From NCBI GenBank assembly GCA_031119155.1, contig JAVHYH010000013.1, positions 2,341-24,023 on the forward strand: a stretch of DNA of 21,683 nt. The letters run 5' to 3'. Source of the DNA: Brevundimonas sp. GTDB taxonomy: Bacteria > Pseudomonadota > Alphaproteobacteria > Caulobacterales > Caulobacteraceae. Positions 1-7,311 of this stretch are shown here, in pieces; positions within the stretch are counted from its first letter, which is position 1, and each line of letters begins with the position of its first letter. The translations under genes were made by a program, and so were the position numbers. The notes below the pieces were generated by a model that was not told where the DNA came from, searched no databases, and saw nothing but the letters and a program-made list of their open reading frames with translations.

Positions 1-775
1 GGTGGCGGCGGGCGACGCGCCGGGCCTGCTGGCCGCCGTGGTCGAGGCCTCGGCGCGGCTGACGGCCGGCTGGATCGCCGCCGGCTTCTGCCACGGGGTG
101 CTGAACACCGACAATCTGAACGTCACCGGCGAGAGCTTCGACTACGGCCCCTGGCGGTTCCTGCCCTACTATGAGCCGGGCTTCACGGCGGCCTATTTCG
201 ACCAGACCGGGCTCTATGCCTTCGCGCGCCAGCCGGAGGCGGTGTTCTGGGCCCTGACCCAGCTGGGCGGCGCGCTGAAGCTGATCGCCGACGCCGAGCG
301 CCTGACTGAGGCGCTGAACGGGTTCGGCCCGGCCTATATTCGCGAACTGCGCGCCGCCTTCCTGTCGCGGCTGGGCGTGAAGAGCCTGGGCGAGGCGGCG
401 GACCAGCGGCTGCTGGACACCACCCTGGCCCTGCTGCGCGAAGGCGGCGAGGCGATGCGATGGGAGCCCCTGTTCCACGACTGGTTCGGCGGCTTCGCCT
501 CCTCGGCCCGGGCGCTCTCCGGGCCGCGCGCCACCCTGTACCAGAGCAAGGTCTTCGCCGACTTCCGCTTCAGCCTGTTCGACCACGAACCGGACCGGCC
601 CGAGCGACTGGAAGCCGCCCCCTTCGCCCGGCCTGAGCCGGAGGAGATGCTGATCGACGAGGTGGAGGCGATCTGGGCCGCCATCGATTCCGGCGACGAC
701 TGGAGCCGCTTCCACGAGAAAATCTCGCGACTGAGGGCCGTTCAGGCGGCGCGAAATCCCGTCGAAAGCCCGTAG
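1..775 (+). CDS. selO: SelO-family protein adenylyltransferase, 3' part (5' end outside window)
   Basis: The C-terminal 257 or so residues of a SelO (YdiU/UPF0061) pseudokinase, a family known to transfer AMP from ATP to Ser/Thr/Tyr of target proteins. The diagnostic stretch HGVLNTDN...FDYGPWRFLP lies at visible residues 31-54. Counting from the first in-frame GTG at base 2, Asp37 and Asn38 match E. coli D246/N247, and Asp47, ten residues on, matches the metal-binding D256. The frame is open to the window edge and family members run to about 480 residues, so the true start lies upstream and the GTG is only the first visible one. The only cysteine seen is Cys30: the C-terminal Cys or selenocysteine typical of canonical SelO is absent, and the tail ends in a IDEVEAIWAAI segment instead. 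This looks like a divergent alphaproteobacterial subgroup. The family call is firm; target proteins are unknown. Confidence 0.9.
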   Translation, partial: VAAGDAPGLLAAVVEASARLTAGWIAAGFCHGVLNTDNLNVTGESFDYGPWRFLPYYEPGFTAAYFDQTGLYAFARQPEAVFWALTQLGGALKLIADAERLTEALNGFGPAYIRELRAAFLSRLGVKSLGEAADQRLLDTTLALLREGGEAMRWEPLFHDWFGGFASSARALSGPRATLYQSKVFADFRFSLFDHEPDRPERLEAAPFARPEPEEMLIDEVEAIWAAIDSGDDWSRFHEKISRLRAVQAARNPVESP

Positions 776-804
776 CCGCAGGCCCAAGGCAAGCTCGCTT
801 GTCA

Positions 805-856
805 TGATGTAAAAGACGCTTGACTTGATCTGGCGGTGATGTAAAACACCCTTGTC
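805..856 (+). repeat. Two 20-bp direct repeats, probable operator
   Basis: TGATGTAAAAGACGCTTGAC at 805-824 and TGATGTAAAACACCCTTGTC at 837-856 match at 17 of 20 positions and start 32 bp apart, about three helical turns. Each half looks like a TGTAAA...CTTG(A/T)C box. They lie directly upstream of the small membrane protein/XRE regulator pair and cover its likely -35 and -10 boxes. Inferred role: operator bound cooperatively by the XRE protein encoded by the second gene. Confidence 0.65.
820..847 (+). promoter_or_regulatory. Probable promoter of the small membrane protein/XRE operon
   Basis: TTGACT (820-825) and TAAAAC (842-847) are separated by 16 bp, which predicts a transcript start near 854 and a leader of about 24 nt carrying GGGAG (866-870), 7 nt before the ATG at 878. 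The -35 sits in the end of the first direct repeat and the -10 inside the second, so a bound regulator would compete with RNA polymerase. Confidence 0.5.
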
Positions 857-877
857 ACAACGACAGGGAGCCTTGTC

Positions 878-1096
878 ATGACCAAGTCGATTTCGGAATA
901 CGAATGGCGCTCGCCGGGCGCCGCCACCTTCATGCTGCTGATCACCGTGGTGCTCGCCGCGGGACTGACGGAGCCGCTGCCGTTGTGGCCGGAGCAATGG
1001 GGCTACACGCCGTCGATCGGTTCGGCGGCCATCGTGGTCGCCCTGCTGAACGCTCTGGTCAGCTTCAGCCGCCGTTACGGCTGGGACGCCGAATGA
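878..1096 (+). CDS. Small two-helix membrane protein, unknown function
   Basis: A 72-residue protein with two predicted membrane helices, about residues 15-31 and 46-63. They are joined by a short loop rich in Trp and Pro (residues 33-45), and the tail is short and charged (SRRYGWDAE). The start is supported by GGGAG 7 nt upstream. Its TGA overlaps the ATG of the XRE regulator (ATGA), so the two are translationally coupled. The arrangement recalls small membrane protein plus short HTH pairs found widely in bacteria and archaea, often with a DUF2178-like partner, but I cannot assign this protein to a named family. It could sense or sequester at the membrane, or be the effector controlled by the regulator. 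Function unknown. Confidence 0.75.
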   Translation: MTKSISEYEWRSPGAATFMLLITVVLAAGLTEPLPLWPEQWGYTPSIGSAAIVVALLNALVSFSRRYGWDAE

Positions 1097-1287
1097 CCCC
1101 CGCCCTTCCGCTGAAGACGCTTCGGCTGGAGCGCAACCTGACCCAGGCGGAACTGGCCCGCCGCCTCGGGATCTCCAGCCGGACGGTGCGGGCGATGGAG
1201 ACCGGGACCTATTCCCCCTCCGTCACCCTCGCCTGCCGCGTCGCCCGTGAACTGGGCCGCCCCGTGGAAGCCGTCTTCCACGCCTGA
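1093..1287 (+). CDS. Short XRE/Cro-type transcriptional regulator
   Basis: A 64-residue protein that is almost entirely one helix-turn-helix domain. The recognition core TQAELARRLGISSRTVRAME spans residues 17-36, followed by TGTYSPSVTLA, the usual continuation in XRE proteins of the 65-75-residue class. The chosen ATG overlaps the stop of the upstream membrane-protein gene (ATGA); an in-frame extension further upstream would be out of frame with that gene and is not credible. The probable target is the pair of direct repeats at 805-856, giving autoregulation. There is no room for a separate ligand-binding domain, so any signal must come through a partner, perhaps the co-encoded membrane protein (inference). 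Confidence 0.85.
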   Translation: MTPALPLKTLRLERNLTQAELARRLGISSRTVRAMETGTYSPSVTLACRVARELGRPVEAVFHA

Positions 1288-1308
1288 GCCCCCGGCTCTC
1301 CTTCTTCC

Positions 1309-1325
1309 GGCGGGACCGTCCCGCC
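1309..1325 (+). terminator. Small GC hairpin after the XRE gene
   Basis: GGCGGGA-CCG-TCCCGCC forms a 7-bp stem with a 3-nt loop, 21 bp after the XRE stop. No T-tract follows, so it may be an attenuator, an mRNA end stabiliser or a weak terminator ahead of the TraB-family gene. Confidence 0.35.
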
Positions 1326-1350
1326 TCCTCCACACATCAAGGATACGACC

Positions 1351-2328
1351 ATGACCACCAGCACCGTTCTGGGGCGCGCCGCCTCATGCCTGGAGCATTT
1401 CGCCGGCGGGCTCTGCCTGACGCTCGTCGCCAGCGCCTTCCTGCATGTCGCCAGCGCCCAGGCGCAGACGGCGCCCGCCGCCGCGCCGGCTCCCGCTGTC
1501 GCCGCCCCCGCCCCCCGCGCCCCAGGCGACGGCCCCGCGCTCTGGGTGATCCGCGACGCCGACTCGACCGTCTATCTGTTCGGCACGATCCACATGCTGC
1601 GCCCCGGCGCGGCCTGGGGTTCGGACAAGGTCGACGCGGCTTTCGACAGCGCCTCGGAGGTCTGGTTCGAGGTGGTCAATCCGGACGACGAGAACGCCCT
1701 GATGAGCGCGGTCCGCGACCACGGCTTCGCGCCGGACCGGCCTCTTTCCAGCCGGCTGAGCCCGGAGGAGAAGGCGCGCCTGGACACCGTCGTCCGGTCG
1801 ATGGGCGGCGACCCGGCGCAAATCGACCCGATGCGCCCGTGGTTCGCCGCCACGATGATCGGCATGACGCCCCTGACGACGGCAGGCTATGACCCGACCC
1901 AGGGTGTCGAGATGAACCTGCGCAACCGGGCGCTGGCAGCCGGAAAGACGCTGCGCGGCTTCGAGACCCTGGACCAGCAGATGGCGGGGCTGGCCAGCAT
2001 GAGCGAGGACGGCGAGACCACCTATCTGCGCCACTATCTGGCGACCTATGACACCGCCGCGGAGCAGCTGGATCGCGCCGTCGCCGGCTGGACCATCGGC
2101 GATCTGGACGCGATGGCGGTCTATGCCCGGAGCAACGGACGCGACATTTCCGACGAGGCTCACGAGCTCTTCCTGGCCCGTCGCAACGCCGACTGGGCCG
2201 GGCAGATCGAGACCCTGCTGGCCGGATCGGGCACGGCCTTCATCGCCGTCGGATCGGCCCATCTGGTCGGCGAGGACAGTGTGCAATCCCTGCTGGCTGC
2301 GAAAGGCATCCGCGCCGTTCGGCAGTGA
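1351..2328 (+). CDS. TraB/GumN family protein, exported
   Basis: A 325-residue protein with a probable signal peptide (hydrophobic core about residues 19-34, likely cleavage near ASAQA at 34-38) and a low-complexity Ala/Pro linker to about residue 60. The TraB/GumN (PF01963) hallmarks follow: TVYLFGTIHML with G78-T-I-H81 near the front and AVGSAHL with G301-S-A-H304 near the end. Paired GxxH motifs characterise the TraB/Tiki/GumN superfamily, whose Tiki members are metalloproteases; bacterial functions are largely unproven. The start is the first ATG of the frame, with AGGA about 7 nt upstream. It lies 63 bp after the XRE gene and could be read from the same promoter. A periplasmic or surface hydrolase is the best inference. 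Confidence 0.85.
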   Translation: MTTSTVLGRAASCLEHFAGGLCLTLVASAFLHVASAQAQTAPAAAPAPAVAAPAPRAPGDGPALWVIRDADSTVYLFGTIHMLRPGAAWGSDKVDAAFDSASEVWFEVVNPDDENALMSAVRDHGFAPDRPLSSRLSPEEKARLDTVVRSMGGDPAQIDPMRPWFAATMIGMTPLTTAGYDPTQGVEMNLRNRALAAGKTLRGFETLDQQMAGLASMSEDGETTYLRHYLATYDTAAEQLDRAVAGWTIGDLDAMAVYARSNGRDISDEAHELFLARRNADWAGQIETLLAGSGTAFIAVGSAHLVGEDSVQSLLAAKGIRAVRQ

Positions 2329-2633
2329 TCGCGCCGACTGCTGACAGCAGGTTGGCAGCAGGACGACGGTACAGCTTCCCGGGTCGACGCAAGGTCGGCC
2401 CGGGAGTTGTCATGACCTGTCGCCAGACGCCGTTCCAGAGCCCGTCCGACCGCCGAGACCGCGCGCTCACATTACAACGATTTATGATTGCAGCCACGCT
2501 TCCGCCGCGAGGCGTTGTCACACGAAAGTCACGTATCGTTACGCGTCGATCCGGACCTCTTGCGGGACCGCGACGCCAATCCGATATCGCGCCTGTTACC
2601 AATACAAGAGCGCCCGAAGCGGCGTCATCGAAA
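2329..2633. other. Intergenic region (305 bp) between traB-like and doxX-like genes
   Basis: No convincing gene is seen. It holds the hairpin at 2377-2405 and a somewhat less GC-rich stretch around 2468-2490. Two GTCAC copies (2517-2521 and 2528-2532) are spaced one helical turn apart, about 100 bp upstream of the DoxX-like start, and could be a regulator site. I could not fix a convincing -35/-10 pair. Confidence 0.5.
2377..2405 (+). terminator. Strong 12-bp hairpin after the TraB/GumN gene
   Basis: TCCCGGGTCGAC (2377-2388) pairs with GTCGGCCCGGGA (2394-2405) around the loop GCAAG. Eleven pairs are Watson-Crick and one is a G-U wobble. It begins 49 bp after the stop codon. There is no downstream T-run, so termination may be Rho-assisted, or the structure may protect the 3' end. 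Confidence 0.5.
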
Positions 2634-3056
2634 ATGACTTCTCAGACCTACACCCCCGCCCGCGCGCGGCTCAACGCCAGCTACCGGAACCTGACCCTGT
2701 GGACGCTGCAGGGCTGGGTCGCGATGTTCTTCGTCGCGGCCGGCTACGCCAAGCTGACCGAGCCGTTCGCCAACCTGGTCGACCTGATGCGCTGGCCCGC
2801 CTTCGCGCCCGAGAATTTCGTGCGCGGCCTGGGCATCGCCGAGATCGTGCTGGCTCTGCTGATGCTGGCGCCGGTGGTCTCGTGGAAACACGGCCGCCCG
2901 CTTCTGGTCGTCGCCGCCGCCGGCCTTCTGGCGCTGCAGAGCGTCATGCTGGCGATCCACGCGAGCGGGATGGATGTCGGTCCGGCTGTGACCAACCTGA
3001 TCCTGATCGCCATGACCGCGCCGGTCCTGTGGATGCGGGCGCGGGAAACGCGCTGA
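2634..3056 (+). CDS. DoxX-like membrane protein
   Basis: A 140-residue integral membrane protein with four predicted helices, about residues 23-40, 66-86, 92-110 and 117-135. The segment GWVAMFFVAAGYAKLTEP followed by an ENFVRGLGIAEIVLALLML helix is typical of DoxX/DoxD-like proteins, a family tied to membrane redox and quinone-linked processes but often of unknown role. The ATG at 2634 was chosen because homology-like sequence starts there. The frame is open for another 100 codons upstream but encodes Arg-rich, non-protein-like sequence. Shine-Dalgarno support is weak. A strong terminator follows 31 bp after the stop, so the gene is probably monocistronic. Confidence 0.75.
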   Translation: MTSQTYTPARARLNASYRNLTLWTLQGWVAMFFVAAGYAKLTEPFANLVDLMRWPAFAPENFVRGLGIAEIVLALLMLAPVVSWKHGRPLLVVAAAGLLALQSVMLAIHASGMDVGPAVTNLILIAMTAPVLWMRARETR

Positions 3057-3062
3057 CGCGCC

Positions 3063-3146
3063 GAGGCAGTAGGCAGTTAGGCAGTAGGGCCGCGGTGGAA
3101 ACGCCGCGGCCTTTCGCTTGAGCGGCGAGCGACTACCTACTGCCTC
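3063..3146. repeat. Inverted repeat with GGCAGTA tandem units around a terminator
   Basis: GAGGCAGTAGGCAG (3063-3076) is matched in inverse orientation by CTACCTACTGCCTC (3133-3146), 13 of 14 positions. The left side holds three tandem units, GGCAGTA (3065-3071), GGCAGTTA (3072-3079) and GGCAGTA (3080-3086); the right side carries the inverse TACTGCC (3138-3144). The whole encloses the terminator at 3088-3116. It looks like a dispersed intergenic palindromic element. Confidence 0.55.
3088..3116 (+). terminator. Intrinsic terminator after the DoxX-like gene
   Basis: GGCCGCGGTG (3088-3097), GAAA loop, CGCCGCGGCC (3102-3111): a 10-bp stem with one G-U pair closed by a GNRA tetraloop, followed by TTTCGCTT. 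This is a convincing Rho-independent terminator. Confidence 0.8.
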
Positions 3147-3161
3147 AGCCCAAAACCTTCC

Positions 3162-3179
3162 CTTTACGTGCACGTAAAG
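3162..3179. promoter_or_regulatory. 18-bp perfect palindrome, LiuR-like MerR operator
   Basis: CTTTACGTGCACGTAAAG is a perfect palindrome 20 bp before the MerR start. It matches the TTTACGTnnACGTAAA pattern known for LiuR, the MerR-family regulator of branched-chain amino-acid and fatty-acid degradation genes in proteobacteria. It overlaps the -35 and spacer of the likely promoter, the usual position for MerR proteins. Confidence 0.75.
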
Positions 3180-3192
3180 TTCGGTCTAGAAC
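3163..3192 (+). promoter_or_regulatory. Probable promoter of merR/acyl-CoA dehydrogenase operon
   Basis: TTTACG (3163-3168) serves as -35 and TCTAGAAC (3185-3192) closely matches the Caulobacter -10 consensus GCTANAWC. The spacer between TTTACG and TCTAGA is 16 bp. The predicted start near 3197 leaves a leader of about 3 nt before the ATG at 3200, in line with the lack of a Shine-Dalgarno sequence: the transcript may be leaderless. Confidence 0.5.
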
Positions 3193-3199
3193 TTCGCGC

Positions 3200-3685
3200 A
3201 TGGCGACCGCTGACGATCATCGCACCTATTCCATCCGCCAGCTGTGCCGCGAGTTCAGCGCGACGGCGCGCGCCCTGCGTTTCTATGAGGACAAGGGGCT
3301 GCTGAATCCGGCGCGCAAGGGTCAGACCCGCGTCTATGACGCTCGCGATCGCGCCCGCCTGAAGCTGATCCTGCGCGGCCGGCGCATCGGCTTCAGCCTG
3401 CAGGAGATCCAGTCGATGCTGGATCTGTATGACCGCAAGGATCACAACGCCCATCAGATGGCCGTGGCCCTGCGTCAGCACCGCGCCCAGATCGCGGCGC
3501 TGAAACAGCAGCTGGAAGACATCGAAGGCGCCATCGAGACGGCGGAAGAAGCCTGCCGCTGGATGGAGGAGAAGCTGGGCGAGTACCGCCCGGACCTGCT
3601 GCCCGGCGCCGACGAATACGCGAGCCTGATGAAGGCCCGCCTCAACACCGAACACCACCACCAGCCCTTCAAAGCGAGAGCCTGA
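3200..3685 (+). CDS. liuR: MerR-family regulator, LiuR-like
   Basis: A 161-residue MerR-type activator/repressor. The N-terminal winged helix has the family signature at residues 10-35 (YSIRQLCREF..., then ALRFYEDKGLL at 25-35). A second DNA-contacting segment around RLKLILRGRRIGFSLQEI follows, then a long dimerisation coiled coil at about residues 90-130. No metal-binding cysteine cluster of the MerR/CueR kind is present. Three facts point to a LiuR-like role in acyl-CoA catabolism: the TTTACGT palindrome in its own promoter, an acyl-CoA dehydrogenase starting 2 bp after its stop, and a second one downstream. The inducer is unknown; in characterised LiuR systems it is a pathway intermediate. 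The specific symbol is tentative, while the MerR assignment is firm. Confidence 0.85.
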   Translation: MATADDHRTYSIRQLCREFSATARALRFYEDKGLLNPARKGQTRVYDARDRARLKLILRGRRIGFSLQEIQSMLDLYDRKDHNAHQMAVALRQHRAQIAALKQQLEDIEGAIETAEEACRWMEEKLGEYRPDLLPGADEYASLMKARLNTEHHHQPFKARA

Positions 3686-3687
3686 TC

Positions 3688-5472
<1,785 letters not shown>

Positions 5473-5508
5473 CGCCGCCTTCGGGCGCAAACAACAAGAC
5501 GACAGCGG

Positions 5509-5534
5509 GCCGTCGCCTTCGGGCGATGGCTTGA
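5509..5534 (+). terminator. UUCG-loop hairpin between the two acyl-CoA dehydrogenase genes
   Basis: GCCGTCGCC (5509-5517), TTCG loop, GGCGATGGC (5522-5530): a 9-bp stem with one G-U pair and a very stable UUCG tetraloop, followed only by TTGA. A smaller CGCC-TTCG-GGCG hairpin lies just upstream near 5475-5486. Either a partial terminator or a processing/stability element. Confidence 0.5.
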
Positions 5535-5594
5535 CTGCCGCGACGTGACGCAACCAGTCACACGACAGATCAACAGGAAACGCCGGGCCCGATC

Positions 5595-6758
5595 ATGAAC
5601 GTCCTCAACAGCCCCGACCCCGCCTTCATGCAGGACGAGGAGATCACCCTCTTCTCGGACAGCGTCGGCAAATGGATCGACGAACACGCGCCGCTGGAGA
5701 AGGTCCAGCAGTGGATCGCCAATTCGTCGGTGCCGCGCCAGCTGTGGAACGACGCCGGGGATGCGGGCCTGCTGGGCCTGTCGCTACCGGAAGAGGACGG
5801 CGGCTTCGGCGGCGACTATCGCCACGAGGTCGTGCTGATGCGCCAGCTGGGCTGGAAGGGCGCGGACCATTTCGGCATCTCGCTGCACAACGCCATCGTC
5901 ATGCCCTACGTCTGGCACTACGGCACCGCCGAGCAGAAGGCGCGCTGGCTGCCGCGTCTGGTCTCGGGCGAACTGGTCGGCGCCATCGCGATGACCGAGC
6001 CGGGCGCCGGGTCCGACCTGCAAGGGGTCAAGACCACCGCCATCAAGCAGGGCGACCACTATGTCCTGAACGGCTCCAAGACCTTCATCACCAACGGCCA
6101 GCTGGCCAATTTCATCATCGTGGTCGCCAAGACCGACCCGGCCGAGGGCGCCAAGGGCACCTCGCTGGTGGTCGTCGAGACGGACGGCGCGGAAGGCTTT
6201 GAGCGCGGCCGGAACCTGCACAAGATCGGCATGGAGGCCAACGACACCTCCGAGCTGTTCTTCAACGACGTGAAGGTGCCGCTGGAGAACGTCATCGGCG
6301 GAACCGAAGGACAGGGCTTCATCCACCTGATGCAGCAGCTGCCGCAGGAGCGGCTGAACATCGCCATCCAAGGCGTCGCCGCCGCCGAGCGCGGACTGGA
6401 ATCGACGCTGGCCTACGTCAAGGAGCGCAAGGCCTTCGGCAAGCGGGTGATCGACTTCCAGAACACCCAGTTCAAGCTGGCCGAGGTGAAGACCAAGCTG
6501 ACCGTCGCCAAGGTCTTCGTCGACCACTGCATGGGCCTGCACCTCGAGGGCAAGCTGGACGCCGCCACGGCCTCGATGGCCAAATACTGGGTCACCGACA
6601 TCCAGGGCGAGGTCATCGACGAGATGCTGCAGCTGCACGGCGGCTACGGCTACATGAACGAGTACCCGATCGCCCAGCTGTACAAGGACGCGCGGGTTCA
6701 GCGGATCTATGGCGGCACGAACGAGATCATGAAGCTGCTGATCGCGCGGACGCTGTAA
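5595..6758 (+). CDS. Acyl-CoA dehydrogenase, long-chain/isovaleryl-like subtype
   Basis: A 387-residue acyl-CoA dehydrogenase of normal length. The family signature AMTEPGAGSDLQG (Glu135) is intact. At the position where most members carry the catalytic Glu the sequence is YGGTNEIMK (Gly373), and a Glu appears instead at residue 252 in LPQERLNIA. This swap is the known arrangement of long-chain acyl-CoA dehydrogenase and isovaleryl-CoA dehydrogenase, where the base comes from an earlier helix, so the enzyme should be active and act on long or branched acyl-CoAs. AGGAAA lies 14 nt before the ATG, a rather long spacing. It stands 122 bp after the first dehydrogenase gene, with a hairpin between, and is likely part of the same catabolic block. 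Confidence 0.92.
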   Translation: MNVLNSPDPAFMQDEEITLFSDSVGKWIDEHAPLEKVQQWIANSSVPRQLWNDAGDAGLLGLSLPEEDGGFGGDYRHEVVLMRQLGWKGADHFGISLHNAIVMPYVWHYGTAEQKARWLPRLVSGELVGAIAMTEPGAGSDLQGVKTTAIKQGDHYVLNGSKTFITNGQLANFIIVVAKTDPAEGAKGTSLVVVETDGAEGFERGRNLHKIGMEANDTSELFFNDVKVPLENVIGGTEGQGFIHLMQQLPQERLNIAIQGVAAAERGLESTLAYVKERKAFGKRVIDFQNTQFKLAEVKTKLTVAKVFVDHCMGLHLEGKLDAATASMAKYWVTDIQGEVIDEMLQLHGGYGYMNEYPIAQLYKDARVQRIYGGTNEIMKLLIARTL

Positions 6759-6762
6759 TTCT

Positions 6763-6790
6763 TGCCTCAATGTACGCAATCACGTACATT
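6763..6790 (+). promoter_or_regulatory. Possible promoter of the yefM-yoeB operon
   Basis: TTGCCT (6763-6768) and TACATT (6785-6790) are 16 bp apart. The predicted start is near 6797, exactly at the antitoxin ATG, suggesting a leaderless message. The boxes straddle the operator palindrome. Confidence 0.4.
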
Positions 6791-6794
6791 GAGG
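6765..6794. promoter_or_regulatory. 12-bp-arm inverted repeat, YefM-YoeB operator
   Basis: CCTCAATGTACG (6765-6776) and CGTACATTGAGG (6783-6794) are perfect inverted arms around CAATCA, ending 2 nt before the antitoxin ATG. The TGTAC core agrees with the TGTACA-containing palindromes known at yefM-yoeB operators. The site would let the antitoxin/toxin complex cover the promoter and the start codon region. Confidence 0.8.
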
Positions 6795-6796
6795 AC

Positions 6797-7054
6797 ATGA
6801 ACGCCATCTCGATCACTGAACTGCGCAAGAATCTCGCGGCCGCCGTGGATCGCGTGACGCAGGATCATGACTACACGATCATCACCCGGGACGGCGGCAA
6901 GCCCGCCGCGGTCCTGATGTCTCTCGAGGACTTCACGTCCTGGCAGGAGACCGAATACCTGCTCCGCAGCCCCGCCAACGCCGCGCGGCTGCTGGAGTCG
7001 ATCACTGAACTGGACGCGGGCGGCGGGCAAGTCCGCCAGTTGATCGAGGAATGA
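6797..7054 (+). CDS. yefM: Antitoxin, YefM/Phd family
   Basis: An 85-residue antitoxin that neutralises the downstream YoeB nuclease and represses the operon. The N-terminal DNA-binding/dimerisation region ISITELRKNLAAAVDRV is followed by the family-typical TIITRDGGKPAAVLMSLEDF. The C-terminal toxin-binding half contains TEYLLRSPANAARLLESI (around residues 53-70), very close to E. coli YefM. The ATG at 6797 was chosen because an alternative at 6770 would start inside the operator palindrome. GAGG ends only 2 nt before the ATG, too close to act as a normal Shine-Dalgarno sequence, so leaderless initiation is plausible. The stop overlaps the toxin start (ATGA). Confidence 0.93.
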   Translation: MNAISITELRKNLAAAVDRVTQDHDYTIITRDGGKPAAVLMSLEDFTSWQETEYLLRSPANAARLLESITELDAGGGQVRQLIEE

Positions 7055-7311
7055 AGCTGACCTTCCACGCCCATGGCTGGGAGGACTACCTTCACTGGCA
7101 GGAGACCGACCGGAAGATGCTGCGCAAGCTCAACGGTCTGATCAAGGAGTGCCTGCGCACACCATTCGAGGGGACAGGAAAGCCTGAACCACTCAAGGGC
7201 GCATTAGCGGGCTGGTGGTCACGACGCCTCGATCAGGAACACCGACTGGTCTATCGCGCGACCGATGAGGGCTTGATCATCGCCCAGTGCCGATACCATT
7301 ACGACCGATGA
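7051..7311 (+). CDS. yoeB: Toxin YoeB, ribosome-dependent mRNA interferase
   Basis: An 86-residue RelE-superfamily toxin that cleaves mRNA in the ribosomal A site. It matches E. coli YoeB throughout: DYLHWQETDRKMLRKLN, TPFEGTGKPEPLKG, and SRRLDQEHRLVYRAT. The catalytic residues fall at the same numbers as in E. coli: Glu46, Arg65 and His83 (CRYHY at 80-84). The protein has two extra residues, Asp-Arg, after Tyr84, and its TGA overlaps the ATG of rsmE. GAGGA precedes the ATG. Codon use is less GC-biased than in neighbouring genes, with a TTA leucine codon at 7204-7206 and several CGA codons, consistent with arrival by transfer. All active-site residues are intact, so the toxin is probably functional. 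Confidence 0.95.
   Translation: MKLTFHAHGWEDYLHWQETDRKMLRKLNGLIKECLRTPFEGTGKPEPLKGALAGWWSRRLDQEHRLVYRATDEGLIIAQCRYHYDR

Noticed and set aside
2325..2633. Upstream extension of the DoxX-like gene
   Set aside because: The frame is open but encodes Arg/Thr-rich sequence unlike any DoxX N-terminus, crosses a strong hairpin and overlaps the TraB/GumN stop.
6770..6796. Earlier ATG for the antitoxin
   Set aside because: It sits inside the operator palindrome, and family antitoxins start at the equivalent of 6797.
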